Source of the DNA: Ruminococcus sp.
GTDB lineage: Bacteria; Bacillota; Clostridia; Oscillospirales; Ruminococcaceae
Direction: 5' to 3'
DNA length: 64,000 nucleotides
Assembly: GCA_021201755.1 (NCBI GenBank)
Contig: JAJQEI010000006.1
Coordinates: 62,001 to 126,000 of the forward strand
Part shown: positions 1 through 12,224 of the stretch, piece by piece
Numbering within the stretch: position 1 is the first letter of the stretch
Layout: the number at the start of each line of letters is the position of its first letter
Translations under genes and position numbers: made by a program
Notes under the pieces: model-generated
Databases searched by the model: none
The model's input: only the letters and a program-made list of their open reading frames with translations
Told to the model about the DNA's origin: nothing

Positions 1-323
1 TCATCATCCGGATCTTTTGGCAAGAGCATTCGCTTTAAATCTTGCTGTAATATTTCCAATTGATTCTTGCTGCTTTCCAGCTCCTGCTGCGCCATCTCTT
101 GTAACTCATCGTCATTTTCCGTGTCAGATAAAATTTCCATTGCTTCTTCGTGTACTTTAGAAACTTGTAAATAAGCGTGATATTTTTCGATAATCGGCTG
201 CATATGCTTATATTCTCGCATCAGCTTGGCATATTGCTGATTGTCAGAAATTATTTCTGGATCCACCATTTTTTTTTGCATATTCCTATAATTTTCTTCC
301 ATTTGTCGAAGCTTCTCCAGCAT
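1..323 (-). CDS. prfA: Peptide chain release factor 1, N-terminal part (cut by window edge)
   Basis: The reverse-strand frame starting at 323 encodes the N-terminal coiled-coil domain of class I release factor RF1. It begins MLEKLRQMEENY, contains MVDPEIISDNQQYAKLMREY and reaches the conserved LLLPKDPDD segment at the edge. RF1 releases peptides at UAA and UAG codons. The GGQ and PxT motifs lie outside the window, so integrity cannot be judged. RF2 has a similar N-terminus, but the short spacing and wording fit RF1 better. Its presence implies that UAG is normally a stop in this host, which bears on the amber codons in the prophage. Confidence 0.85.
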   Translation of the reverse strand, partial: MLEKLRQMEENYRNMQKKMVDPEIISDNQQYAKLMREYKHMQPIIEKYHAYLQVSKVHEEAMEILSDTENDDELQEMAQQELESSKNQLEILQQDLKRMLLPKDPDD

Positions 324-344
324 ATTGATTTTCCGCCTTTCTCG

Positions 345-527
345 TTATTCTTCTTGCTGAATTTTCTTGATTCGCCGTTCAATTTTATTTCGTGGAATCA
401 TGAATTCTCTGCCACATCCTGTACAGCGTAGCTTGAAATCCATACCTATACGAATGACGTACATTGTTTGACTGCCACAGGGATGTGGCTTTTTCATCAC
501 CAAAATATCTGCTGGGCGAACATCCAT
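345..527 (-). CDS. DUF951 family small zinc-ribbon-like protein
   Basis: A 60-residue protein starting MDVRPADILVMKKPHPCGS, with a Cys pair CTGCGRE near the C-terminus and an earlier HPCG, is typical of the DUF951 (YyzM) family. The start at 527 is supported by GGAGG about 9 bases upstream; a longer frame to 644 has no such support. The family function is not established; the cysteines suggest metal binding. The gene lies just upstream of prfA on the same strand and is probably co-transcribed with it. Confidence 0.85.
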   Translation of the reverse strand: MDVRPADILVMKKPHPCGSQTMYVIRIGMDFKLRCTGCGREFMIPRNKIERRIKKIQQEE

Positions 528-951
528 TTGTCGTTCCTCCATTCTTGCGTTACGCATGAAATACAAGTATATTTTATTATACCCTGTTTCGCCGAAAAAG
601 GCAACATTTTTTAGAAATATTTTTTCTCTTTGTATAAATATCATAAAAAAAAATGGTGAATCTTGTATATATTAAATAAAAGCAAAAGTACACATCAAAG
701 AATTTTTTATCATTTATTAGACTATGAAAAGTATAATATTTCCAATACTTTTTGCTGCACAGTATATGAAAATCTATTGCAATTTTCGTAAAAATATGGT
801 ATGATATATAATTGATAATCAATCAGAATATACATTTACTATTACTATATCAAAAGAATTTTGTAATAAGTTTAGATTCTGTTTATATTTTGATGCGATA
901 CTTTTATTGTAATGTGTATGCATCAAGTTTGGTAATCAAAGGAGTTTCACA
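528..951. other. AT-rich divergent intergenic region
   Basis: This gap separates the leftward DUF951-prfA genes from the rightward two-component genes, so it must hold two divergent promoters. It is very AT-rich, and several -10-like hexamers can be found without a convincing partner. No RNA gene or credible ORF is visible; the 81-codon reverse frame here is low-complexity AT sequence. An SD-like AAAGGAG lies just before the ATG at 952. Confidence 0.5.
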
Positions 952-1629
952 ATGTTTAATATTTTAGTTGTAGATGATGACAAACATACACGAATGCTAT
1001 TGCGTGCAATTTTACAAAATGCAAATTATATTGTTACTACAGCCAACAATGGAGAAGATGCACTGGAAGTTCTGGATGAGCAGCACATTGATCTAGTGGT
1101 GCTAGATATTATGATGCCGAAGATGGATGGTTATGAGTTTACGAAAATTATTCGGGAAGGCAATAGCACTCTTCCCATTCTGATGGTAACTGCAAAAATT
1201 TTACCAGCAGATGAAAAACAAGGTTTTCTTGTAGGAACAGACGATTATATTACAAAACCGATTGATGAAGAAAAATTACTATTACGCATCAAGGCACTGC
1301 TTCGGCGTGCTCAGATTGTCAATGAACGAAAAATGATTATTGGAGACGTAACACTCGACTATAATTCTCTGACAGTCAGTCGAAAAGGTGAAATACAAGA
1401 GCTGCCACAAAAAGAATTCATGTTGCTCTATAAATTGTTGTCTTATCCTGGACAAATTTTTACCCGAATTCAGCTTATGGACGAGATTTGGGGGTCGGAT
1501 AGCGAGACCGGTTGGGAAACAGTGACGGTACATATTGGACGATTGCGAAAACGATTTGTGAATTGGAACGAATTTAAAATTGAAACAGTGCGTGGTCTTG
1601 GGTATAAGGCGGTAAGAAATGAAACATAA
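952..1629 (+). CDS. OmpR/PhoB-family response regulator
   Basis: The 225-residue protein has an N-terminal receiver domain with the acidic pocket DDD near residue 8, the phospho-acceptor Asp in VVLDIMMPK near residue 52, and the conserved Lys in DDYITKPID near 103. A C-terminal winged-helix DNA-binding domain follows, with the ELPQKEFMLL and VRGLGYK signatures. It should be phosphorylated by the histidine kinase whose gene overlaps its end by 11 bases. An SD-like AAAGGAG lies 8 bases before the ATG. The closest named groups are VanR/PhoP-like regulators, but the target genes cannot be read from this window. Confidence 0.93.
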   Translation: MFNILVVDDDKHTRMLLRAILQNANYIVTTANNGEDALEVLDEQHIDLVVLDIMMPKMDGYEFTKIIREGNSTLPILMVTAKILPADEKQGFLVGTDDYITKPIDEEKLLLRIKALLRRAQIVNERKMIIGDVTLDYNSLTVSRKGEIQELPQKEFMLLYKLLSYPGQIFTRIQLMDEIWGSDSETGWETVTVHIGRLRKRFVNWNEFKIETVRGLGYKAVRNET

Positions 1630-2689
1630 GAATCAAACAAATAAAGAAGATCATTCTAGTTATATTTTTCTGATGTTATTAACCTTCATTTTTATTACTA
1701 TTGCTGTGACTTTGGCAATTCTTATCATTTATATTTTACTGAAATTGCACGTCATTGGTAACATCGATGAAACGCTGACGCTTCGTGATTTGCTGTTAAT
1801 GATTGCATTAGTCAGTGCGATTATCGGTTTCTTGATTACTTTTTTCTTTAGTAGAGTATCCTTAAAACCAGTCAATCAACTGATCAATCAATTAGAACGT
1901 TTAGCAAGAGGCGATTTTCGGGCAAGAGTGAAGTTTGGAAAGTCGGTTTCGATAACACCCGCATTTCAAGAAATCGAATCTTGTTTTAATATGGCGGCAG
2001 AGGAACTGGAACGTACGGAAATGATGCGAAAAGATTTTATTAACAATTTTTCTCACGAGTTTAAAACACCGATTGTTTCTATTGCCGGTTTTGCAAAGTT
2101 GTTGCGTGTAGGAGATTTGACAGACAAAGAAAAGGCAGACTATCTTACTATAATCGAAGAGGAATCCTTGCGCTTATCTTATATGGCAACAAATGTATTA
2201 AATCTGACAAAAGTGGAAAATCAGACGATTTTGAGTGATGTTTCTCGTTATAATTTATCAGAACAATTGCGCTCAGCAATTCTCATACTGTCAGATATGT
2301 GGATGCAAAAAAATTTAAATCTGAATGTGGAATTTGATGAATATATGATTAATGCCAATAAAGAATTAATGGAACAAGTGTGGATTAATCTGCTGAATAA
2401 TGCCATTAAGTTTTCTGATACTAATGGTATCATTACAGTTAAAATAGAAGAACAGGACGGAGAAATTATTGTTTCAATTTCGAATCAAGGGAAGGAAATT
2501 CCATCAGAAAGTATGGATAAAATTTTTAATAAATTTTATCAAGCGGACGAATCTCATTTCACGGAAGGAAATGGAATTGGTCTTGCAATTGTAAAGAAGG
2601 TGGTTTTTTTACATAGTGGAACGATTTCTATAGAGAGCAAGAATGGTCTTACCATATTTACGGTAGTACTTCCGAAAACAAGAAAATAA
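1619..2689 (+). CDS. Membrane sensor histidine kinase
   Basis: The 356-residue kinase has two N-terminal membrane segments (about residues 17-39 and 58-80) separated by only a short loop, so any extracellular sensor is minimal. A HAMP linker (RVSLKPVNQLINQLERL), the HisKA box NNFSHEFKTPI carrying the phosphorylated His, and an HATPase domain follow, with N-box NLLNNAIKFS and G-box GNGIGLAIVKK. It overlaps the response regulator gene by 11 bases, so the two are a cognate pair. The small sensor suggests sensing within the membrane, as in many antibiotic-responsive kinases; that is inference. Confidence 0.93.
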   Translation: MKHKNQTNKEDHSSYIFLMLLTFIFITIAVTLAILIIYILLKLHVIGNIDETLTLRDLLLMIALVSAIIGFLITFFFSRVSLKPVNQLINQLERLARGDFRARVKFGKSVSITPAFQEIESCFNMAAEELERTEMMRKDFINNFSHEFKTPIVSIAGFAKLLRVGDLTDKEKADYLTIIEEESLRLSYMATNVLNLTKVENQTILSDVSRYNLSEQLRSAILILSDMWMQKNLNLNVEFDEYMINANKELMEQVWINLLNNAIKFSDTNGIITVKIEEQDGEIIVSISNQGKEIPSESMDKIFNKFYQADESHFTEGNGIGLAIVKKVVFLHSGTISIESKNGLTIFTVVLPKTRK

Positions 2690-2690
2690 C

Positions 2691-2718
2691 AAAAGAGCAT
2701 CCATGTGATACTCTTTTT
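2691..2718 (+). terminator. Rho-independent terminator after the two-component pair
   Basis: An AAAGAG arm pairs with a CTCTTT arm around a short loop, followed by a T-rich tract, two bases after the kinase stop codon. Confidence 0.65.
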
Positions 2719-2798
2719 ATTGCCATAATATTTCCGTTATAATTTTGCGATTTTTTCACATGATAAGGGTATCAAAATCAGCGAAAGGAATGAGAATT

Positions 2799-6113
<3,315 letters not shown>

Positions 6114-6133
6114 ATATTGTAAAGTATAATAAT

Positions 6134-6172
6134 AAGCGTAGTAGTGACAAAAACTACTACGCTTTTATTTTG
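6134..6172. terminator. Bidirectional terminator between GH1 and pyk genes
   Basis: A perfect 12-base stem (AAGCGTAGTAGT paired with ACTACTACGCTT) with a 7-base loop is followed by TTATTTT. The A-rich upstream side lets it serve the convergent pyk gene as well. Confidence 0.85.
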
Positions 6173-6207
6173 GCTTTTAAGATTATATTGTCATGAAAAA
6201 TCAAATT

Positions 6208-7626
6208 TTATATTTGTTCTACTTTCATCATGTTTGTTGTATGAGAAACGCCCACAGGTGCACCGGCCGTTATCACTACGATATCGCCTTTATTTACAAT
6301 ATCTGTTTTCAAAGCGGCCTTGATAGAAGCATCGAATAATGCATCTGTGTTTGTCATTTCGTCTACCAAAACCGGATACACACCCCAACTAAGGTTCATT
6401 TGACGTTGTACACGTTCACTGATGGTACAACTGATAATTGGACAAAAAGGACGATATTTTGAAATTTCTCTAGCAGTAACACCAGATAAAGTCACGGTTA
6501 AAATTGCCGCAGCATCTAAATCGTGCGCAGTTGTAACGATTGCGTGAGCAATTGCATTTGCAATATCGGCGTTTTTCTTTGTACGGCTGGCAGAGTGCAT
6601 TCCTTTGTAGTCAATATCATCCTCTGTGGTTCGAGCAATTAAGTCCATCGTATGGACTACTTCTACAGGATAGGCACCAGCGGCTGTTTCGCCAGATAAC
6701 ATGATGGCACTAGTACCATCATAAATGGCATTGGCAACGTCTGTAATTTCAGCTCTTGTCGGGCGAGGATTAGAAATCATAGATTCCAACATTTGTGTTG
6801 CGGTAATTACTTGTTTTCCAGCTTGATAACCCTTTCGGATCAATTCTTTTTGGACTGCTGGAATTTGTTCAAAAGGAATTTCAACGCCTAAGTCGCCTCT
6901 GGCAACCATAATGCCATCAGAAGCTTCGAGAATTTCATCAATATTTCGAACGCCTTCGACACTTTCAATTTTGGCGATGATGCGCACATCATACCAACCT
7001 AGACTTTGTGTATACTTTCGCAAATAATCGATATCTGCGGCAGTCCGTACAAAACTTGCAGCGATAAAATCGAATCCCAATTTGGCAGCAAATTCCAAAT
7101 CGTTTTTGTCATTTTCACTCAAGTATGGCATAGAAAGTTGTACGCCGGGAACGTTGATACCTTTATTGTTGGAGAGAATTCCACCATGAATAATATGACA
7201 TACAATTGTAGTAGCAGTTGTTCGATCAACGACCATTTCAATGACGCCATCGTTAATTAAGATACGAGTGCCGGGTTTGACATCTTTTGGCAAGTTTTTG
7301 AACGTAATACTACCGATTTTATCATCGCAGAGTACATCGTCCGTTGTCAGCGTATAAGTTCCACCGTCTTGGATAGTTACAGGCTTATCGTCCACAAACC
7401 GACCCAACCGAATTTCCGGTCCTTTGGTATCCATCAATGTAGCAATTGGTAGTCCCAATTCCTCTCGCAATTTAGTAATCTGGTCGAAACGCATTTTATG
7501 CGTTTCTTGATCACCGTGGGAAAAATTAAAACGGGCTACATTCATACCTGCCAGCATGATTTGACGCATAATTGTGTCGTCATCTGTTGCAGGACCAATG
7601 GTACAAACAATTTTCGTTTTTCTCAT
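6208..7626 (-). CDS. pyk: Pyruvate kinase
   Basis: This enzyme converts phosphoenolpyruvate and ADP to pyruvate and ATP in glycolysis. The start MRKTKIVCTIGPA at 7626 is preceded by AAGGAAG; a frame extension to 7698 lacks family similarity. Visible motifs are NFSHGDQETH, MDTKGPEIR, the active-site Lys segment IIAKIES, MVARGDLGVE and TQMLESM. At about 472 residues it has the A, B and C domains but no extra C-terminal PEP-utiliser domain of the kind found in some Bacillus enzymes. A -10-like TATAAT lies upstream near 7735 on the reverse strand without a strong -35. Confidence 0.95.
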   Translation of the reverse strand: MRKTKIVCTIGPATDDDTIMRQIMLAGMNVARFNFSHGDQETHKMRFDQITKLREELGLPIATLMDTKGPEIRLGRFVDDKPVTIQDGGTYTLTTDDVLCDDKIGSITFKNLPKDVKPGTRILINDGVIEMVVDRTTATTIVCHIIHGGILSNNKGINVPGVQLSMPYLSENDKNDLEFAAKLGFDFIAASFVRTAADIDYLRKYTQSLGWYDVRIIAKIESVEGVRNIDEILEASDGIMVARGDLGVEIPFEQIPAVQKELIRKGYQAGKQVITATQMLESMISNPRPTRAEITDVANAIYDGTSAIMLSGETAAGAYPVEVVHTMDLIARTTEDDIDYKGMHSASRTKKNADIANAIAHAIVTTAHDLDAAAILTVTLSGVTAREISKYRPFCPIISCTISERVQRQMNLSWGVYPVLVDEMTNTDALFDASIKAALKTDIVNKGDIVVITAGAPVGVSHTTNMMKVEQI

Positions 7627-7831
7627 AGTATTCACGCTTCCTTTTTTATTTTGCTCTATGTGGGGGACAATAGAGCGACATGATTTTTTTGCAATCATGG
7701 TGTTTTCCTATGGGCATTACTACCCTTAATATTATACCATAGAATTCGAAAAAAAGAAAGTTAATTATAAAGAAAATTTCTGCAATTTCCTTTATCATTT
7801 TTTATTTTATCGAATTCATATGCAAAACGAT

Positions 7832-8644
7832 TTAAAATTTTGGTGTATTAGATAGCCATTCGTTGAGATTTTCTGACAAAATTTTTCGATTTTCCTGATC
7901 GGATAATGAAAGTGAAAAAAAACGTTCTAACTCTTCAGAATAATTCCACATGGGGTAATCTACACCAAAAAAACAATTTTCCGCACCAAAATGGTGAATC
8001 AAAGCACAGATTTTGGCTGATGGTAAAAAAGGTAAACTGCTGCTCGTATCAATGCGAAGTCGGCTGTCTGGCTTTAGAATTTCATGGGCCTCTTTCCAAC
8101 ATCCCCAGCCACCAAAATGTGCGGCGATGATTCGCAATCTTGGAAATTGCCGTAAAATCATTGCCAAACGAAGTGGATGAGATAGGTCGGAACGTGAATC
8201 TCCCATATGCATTAAAATCGGTAGACCGGACTCCTGAATCATTTCATACATAGGATAGGCAGCTGGATCATCGATTGGGAAATTTTGAAAATCCGGGTGC
8301 AGTTTAATGCCACGTAGGTGTAAGTTTTGGAGTTGCTTGAAATCATCTTCCAATTGTTCAGATTTAGGATGCAATGTTCCAAATGCTGTACACATAGGAT
8401 AAGCTGCCATACAAGACGCTAAAAAGGCATTGATAGAGCGTACTTGTGAAACCGTCGTTGCTGGAGAGCAAATCAGAAACTGATCAATTCCAGCGTTTGT
8501 TCCGTTTTCCAACATTTCTGCTACTTTGCCTTGATAAGCCATTGGCAAATCATAGAAATGAGAAATGCCGTCGACTGCCTTGCCTGCAATTTTATCTGGG
8601 AATACATGTGCGTGTGCATCGATTATCATATATCCATTTTTCAA
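7832..8644 (-). CDS. Amidohydrolase-family TIM-barrel protein
   Basis: The N-terminal IIDAHAHVFPDK supplies the metal-binding HxH of the amidohydrolase-2 family. Further conserved His residues appear in GIKLHPDF, ILMHMGD and AAHFGG, and a late Asp in FGVDYPMW. Relatives are metal-dependent hydrolases or decarboxylases (ACMSD/TatD-like group); the substrate cannot be told. A TTG start at 8644 with AAGAAGG upstream, or the ATG five codons later, are both possible. It stands alone between pyk and pcrA on the same strand. Confidence 0.8.
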   Translation of the reverse strand: MKNGYMIIDAHAHVFPDKIAGKAVDGISHFYDLPMAYQGKVAEMLENGTNAGIDQFLICSPATTVSQVRSINAFLASCMAAYPMCTAFGTLHPKSEQLEDDFKQLQNLHLRGIKLHPDFQNFPIDDPAAYPMYEMIQESGLPILMHMGDSRSDLSHPLRLAMILRQFPRLRIIAAHFGGWGCWKEAHEILKPDSRLRIDTSSSLPFLPSAKICALIHHFGAENCFFGVDYPMWNYSEELERFFSLSLSDQENRKILSENLNEWLSNTPKF

Positions 8645-8674
8645 AAAAGACGCCTTCTTTCATTGCTAATAGAA

Positions 8675-11044
8675 TTAGTTTTCATTTGTAGAAATTTTTC
8701 GGATTTTTGCATAATTTGCCATCAGTTTTTTTGTACCTACTTGATCGAACCCTACTTCTAGCATAGCATCATTCCCCATTTGTGTCATAGATAAAACAGT
8801 TCCCGTGCCAAAGACATTGTGTACGATGCGTTCACCTACATGATATTCTTTTTTTGGTGTAATAGGTTTTGTCTTTTTTGATGCAAGCTGTTTTTGTAAT
8901 AGAATGGATTGGATTTCAGAGACGGTGTTTGTAGATTCTTCATTTTTTTGGAGAAATCTGCTATTTTTTCGTTCTATTAAATTATGGTCAATTTCGCTAA
9001 CAAATTGAGAAGGCAGATTTCGAATAGTCATACCAAATAGCATTCGATTTGCGGCAGAAGTAATCGTTAAATTTCGTTTAGCTCTTGTTAGTGCAACATA
9101 AGCGAGTCGTCGCTCTTCTTCTAGGTCAGCAGGGTCATCTAAACTGCGACTGCTGGGAAACACGCCTTGTTCCATACCTACCAGATAAACATTACTAAAT
9201 TCTAATCCTTTCGCAGAATGTATAGTCATTAGCATGATGGCATCTTCTGTTGGTTCGTACTTGTCCACATCGGTATACAGAGAAATTTCCTCTAAAAATC
9301 CGCCCAAAGAGGGTGTGTCTACTTCTTTTTCATAGTTTAGAATTGATGATTTCAATTCGTTGATATTTTCCAATCGAAAAGAACCTTCTTGTCCCGCTTT
9401 TTGCAGAAATGTACGATATCCGGTTTGATCCAATAACACGTCAATAAAATCTTCGAGCGGCATGGATTCGGCGGCTTCTATCAGAGTATCCCAAATTGCA
9501 GCAAATTTTTTCAGTACATTCGCTTTTTTGGAAAGTACTGGATACTGATCTACATTGCGCATAACATCTAGTGGCGACAAGTGTAAATCTCGAGAGATAT
9601 CTTCCAACAGTGTCAGTGTTGCAGCACCGATTCCACGTTTTGGTTGATTGATAATGTGTTCAAAGTGCACAAAATCGTTTGGATTTTCAACAATGCTCAT
9701 ATAGGCAATCATATCTCGGATTTCTTTTCTATCGTAAAATCGAGTGCCACCATAAATCCGATATGGAATGCCAGTGCGAACGAGTGTGCGTTCGAGTGTA
9801 TTTGACTGTGCGTTCATTCGGAATAAAATGGCATTGTCTTTATAAGTGCCACCTTGCTCGACACTGTGCTGAATTGCGTCTGCCACGTATGTAGATTCAT
9901 CTAATTCATCTGTTGCTTTATACCAGATAATTTTGTTGCCATCACCTGCATTGGTCCAGAGGTGCTTTTCTTTTCTGTCGAGGTTATGTGCTATGATGCT
10001 GTTTGCGGCATCTAAGATAATTTGAGTGGAACGATAATTTTGTTCAAGACGTATTACATGGCAATCTGAAAATTCTTTTTCAAAGCCTAAGATATTTTGA
10101 ATTGTTGCGCCACGGAATCGATAAATGCTTTGGTCATCATCGCCGACTACACAAAGGTTATGACTGCTTTTTGTGAGTAGTGAAATGAGCTGATACTGTG
10201 CGTTATTGGTATCTTGATATTCGTCAACCAAAACATAGCGATAGCGATTTTGATATTTCGTCAACTCATCAGAGAATTTTTGGAATAATTTTACCGTCAG
10301 ATAAATAATATCGTCGAAATCCAGCGCATTGGAATCATGTAATCTTCTTTGATAGACTGCATATAACTTTGCAATCATCGTTTTTCGATAATCGCCTGCC
10401 GCTTCTTCTAGGAGTTGCTCCGGTGATATCATCGCATTTTTTGCCATGCTAATTTCTTGTATAACACTACGTGCCGGAAATTGTTTTTCCGAAAGGTCGC
10501 TTTCATTAATAACAGATTTCATTAGTCGTTTGGCATCATTAGAATCATAGATAGCAAAATTACTGTCAAATCCCAGTAAAGGTATACTTCGTCTAAGAAT
10601 TCGTACACAAGCGGAGTGAAATGTTGATGCGTGCACCTGTGATGCTTCTTCTTCTCCCAAAATCGCAGCTAAACGATTTTTGAGTTCTCCAGCAGCCTTA
10701 TTGGTAAATGTTATGGCGAGGATATTCCACGGTCGAATAGGTTGAACTGCGAGAATTTCTCGAAGATGAAAAATATCTGTTGATTCCTTTCCGTTTATAT
10801 AATTTGATAACCACTGTGCATCTTTCAAGCATAAATTTTCATTTGCCTTTGCATATCCGTCGCCAAAATAAATCATGTTTACAATTCGCTGAATAATTGC
10901 CGTTGTCTTTCCACTTCCAGCACCTGCCAATACAAGTACAGGTCCGGAAATGGAGAAAACGACCTCCTTTTGTTGACGATTTAGCGTATGAAAGAAAGTT
11001 TCCAATGCCCTTCGTTTTATTTCAATGCTTTCCGTATTCGTCAT
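8675..11044 (-). CDS. pcrA: ATP-dependent DNA helicase PcrA (UvrD family)
   Basis: This superfamily 1A 3'-5' helicase acts in repair and rolling-circle replication. Motif I is LAGAGSGKTTA, motif II VDEYQDTN, motif III GDDDQSIYRFRGA, motif IV EQNYRST, and motif VI region VALTRAKRNL. The C-terminal VGERIVHNVFGTGTVL is the Tudor-like domain that docks PcrA on RNA polymerase, which favours PcrA over UvrD or Rep. The start at 11044 (MTNTESIE) is backed by AGGAGAG; the longer frame to 11113 has no support. It is intact over about 790 residues. Confidence 0.95.
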   Translation of the reverse strand: MTNTESIEIKRRALETFFHTLNRQQKEVVFSISGPVLVLAGAGSGKTTAIIQRIVNMIYFGDGYAKANENLCLKDAQWLSNYINGKESTDIFHLREILAVQPIRPWNILAITFTNKAAGELKNRLAAILGEEEASQVHASTFHSACVRILRRSIPLLGFDSNFAIYDSNDAKRLMKSVINESDLSEKQFPARSVIQEISMAKNAMISPEQLLEEAAGDYRKTMIAKLYAVYQRRLHDSNALDFDDIIYLTVKLFQKFSDELTKYQNRYRYVLVDEYQDTNNAQYQLISLLTKSSHNLCVVGDDDQSIYRFRGATIQNILGFEKEFSDCHVIRLEQNYRSTQIILDAANSIIAHNLDRKEKHLWTNAGDGNKIIWYKATDELDESTYVADAIQHSVEQGGTYKDNAILFRMNAQSNTLERTLVRTGIPYRIYGGTRFYDRKEIRDMIAYMSIVENPNDFVHFEHIINQPKRGIGAATLTLLEDISRDLHLSPLDVMRNVDQYPVLSKKANVLKKFAAIWDTLIEAAESMPLEDFIDVLLDQTGYRTFLQKAGQEGSFRLENINELKSSILNYEKEVDTPSLGGFLEEISLYTDVDKYEPTEDAIMLMTIHSAKGLEFSNVYLVGMEQGVFPSSRSLDDPADLEEERRLAYVALTRAKRNLTITSAANRMLFGMTIRNLPSQFVSEIDHNLIERKNSRFLQKNEESTNTVSEIQSILLQKQLASKKTKPITPKKEYHVGERIVHNVFGTGTVLSMTQMGNDAMLEVGFDQVGTKKLMANYAKIRKISTNEN

Positions 11045-11121
11045 AATCTCTCTCCTATTTTGTGGTACTGTTTGCATTTTTTTTGATTGACGACTTTCTT
11101 GACTGTCAGCCAATCTATATT

Positions 11122-11150
11122 ATTATAACATATTTTTTCTGGTTTGAAAA
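11122..11150 (-). promoter_or_regulatory. Probable sigma-A promoter for pcrA
   Basis: On the reverse strand TTTTCA is followed after 17 bases by TATAAT. The -10 is perfect and the -35 matches four of six. It lies about 80 bases before the pcrA ATG. Confidence 0.5.
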
Positions 11151-11217
11151 GGACAATCTTTATTTTTTCACAATTTATTTGATTATTCTCATGAATTATT
11201 ATTCCAGAAATTGTCCC

Positions 11218-11246
11218 TTGACATTCTACCAGTATCGTGTTATAAT
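11218..11246 (+). promoter_or_regulatory. Consensus sigma-A promoter for the dockerin gene
   Basis: TTGACA, a 17-base spacer and TATAAT: both hexamers are perfect. It sits about 100 bases before the ATG at 11350, leaving a leader of roughly 95 bases that holds an imperfect ACCTA/TAGGT inverted repeat but no recognised riboswitch. Confidence 0.85.
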
Positions 11247-11349
11247 AATTGGAGAAAGAAATGATTCATTTTATGTTCTATTTTGTTTAATTTGCACATA
11301 CCTATCCTATGTGATTAGGTTGCCTTGAAAATTTTTTCAGGAGGTTTTT

Positions 11350-12159
11350 ATGCGTCAATGGATGAAAATACTATGTGGCAGTATTACCGCAATGGGGATA
11401 TTGTTTCATACCAGTCAAGCAGTTTTGGCTGAAGAGTTTTTGCCAGGAGGTACAGCATCACTATCAGCGATTTCATGTTATACCACGTGGAAACAGTTTT
11501 CTCAACCCAATTGGAATACACCAGCAATTGACGAGGATGGATGTTTAAACTATTCCTTGGCGAAAATGACAGTACGGTATAATTTGCCAATTTCAAATGT
11601 AAATATTTTTACAAATTCCTATGATTATTATGTTCAATTTACAGAAACAGTTATATCCGGATCTGGTACAAAAATCAGCCAATTTTTTAATACATACGGT
11701 ACATACACTACTCGTTTAGATACCACTTGGATTTCTGGTGGAACACTTGAAGACAAGATGCGCTTAGCGTATGAAACCTGTGCATCTTATGGAGATAGTA
11801 ACGAATGGTGTTTTATCTTACAAATGACCACAAAATCCGGCAGTAGCCATTATGTTATGGTGGATCGTGTGGATTTATACGAGGGTCGACTTTACCTGTT
11901 GGATTCAGGGTCGAGTTATGTCCAATATTTAGGTGATAGTATGACCTTACAAAAGGAATACAGTATCAATACGGTATATGCGTTTCAGTTTACGCAAATA
12001 CCGGGTGACTGTGATGGAGATCGCCAACTAACGGAAGAAGATGCCAAAATTATTATGTACGGTAGTGCAGTAGTTGGTACAAAAGGGGATGCCAACCACG
12101 ATGGTAAAATTGATTTAGCAGATGCTGTATATATCATGCGTGCCAGTGATTACAACTAA
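11350..12159 (+). CDS. Secreted C39-like cysteine peptidase with C-terminal dockerin
   Basis: A signal peptide (basic MRQWMK, hydrophobic core, cleavage near AVLAEE) is followed by a domain resembling the C39_2 papain-like fold. The candidate catalytic Cys lies in DEDGCLNYSLAKM, His in SSHYVMVDRVD and Asp in LLDSGSS. Residues from about 218 form a type I dockerin with two calcium-loop repeats, GDCDGDRQLTEEDA and GDANHDGKIDLADA, which would bind a cohesin in a cellulosome. A proteolytic role in the complex is inferred from the fold; it could also be an inactive peptidase-like domain. SD CAGGAGG precedes the start. Confidence 0.82.
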   Translation: MRQWMKILCGSITAMGILFHTSQAVLAEEFLPGGTASLSAISCYTTWKQFSQPNWNTPAIDEDGCLNYSLAKMTVRYNLPISNVNIFTNSYDYYVQFTETVISGSGTKISQFFNTYGTYTTRLDTTWISGGTLEDKMRLAYETCASYGDSNEWCFILQMTTKSGSSHYVMVDRVDLYEGRLYLLDSGSSYVQYLGDSMTLQKEYSINTVYAFQFTQIPGDCDGDRQLTEEDAKIIMYGSAVVGTKGDANHDGKIDLADAVYIMRASDYN

Positions 12160-12182
12160 TGTATGCCATTTATATAAAATAC

Positions 12183-12223
12183 AAAAAGCCGAAACAGTCC
12201 TATTCCTACTATTTCGGCTTTTT
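12183..12223. terminator. Bidirectional terminator between dockerin and ppiC-like genes
   Basis: AAAAAGCCGAAA pairs perfectly with TTTCGGCTTTTT across a 17-base loop, giving a T-tract on either strand between two convergent genes. Confidence 0.88.
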
Positions 12224-12224
12224 G

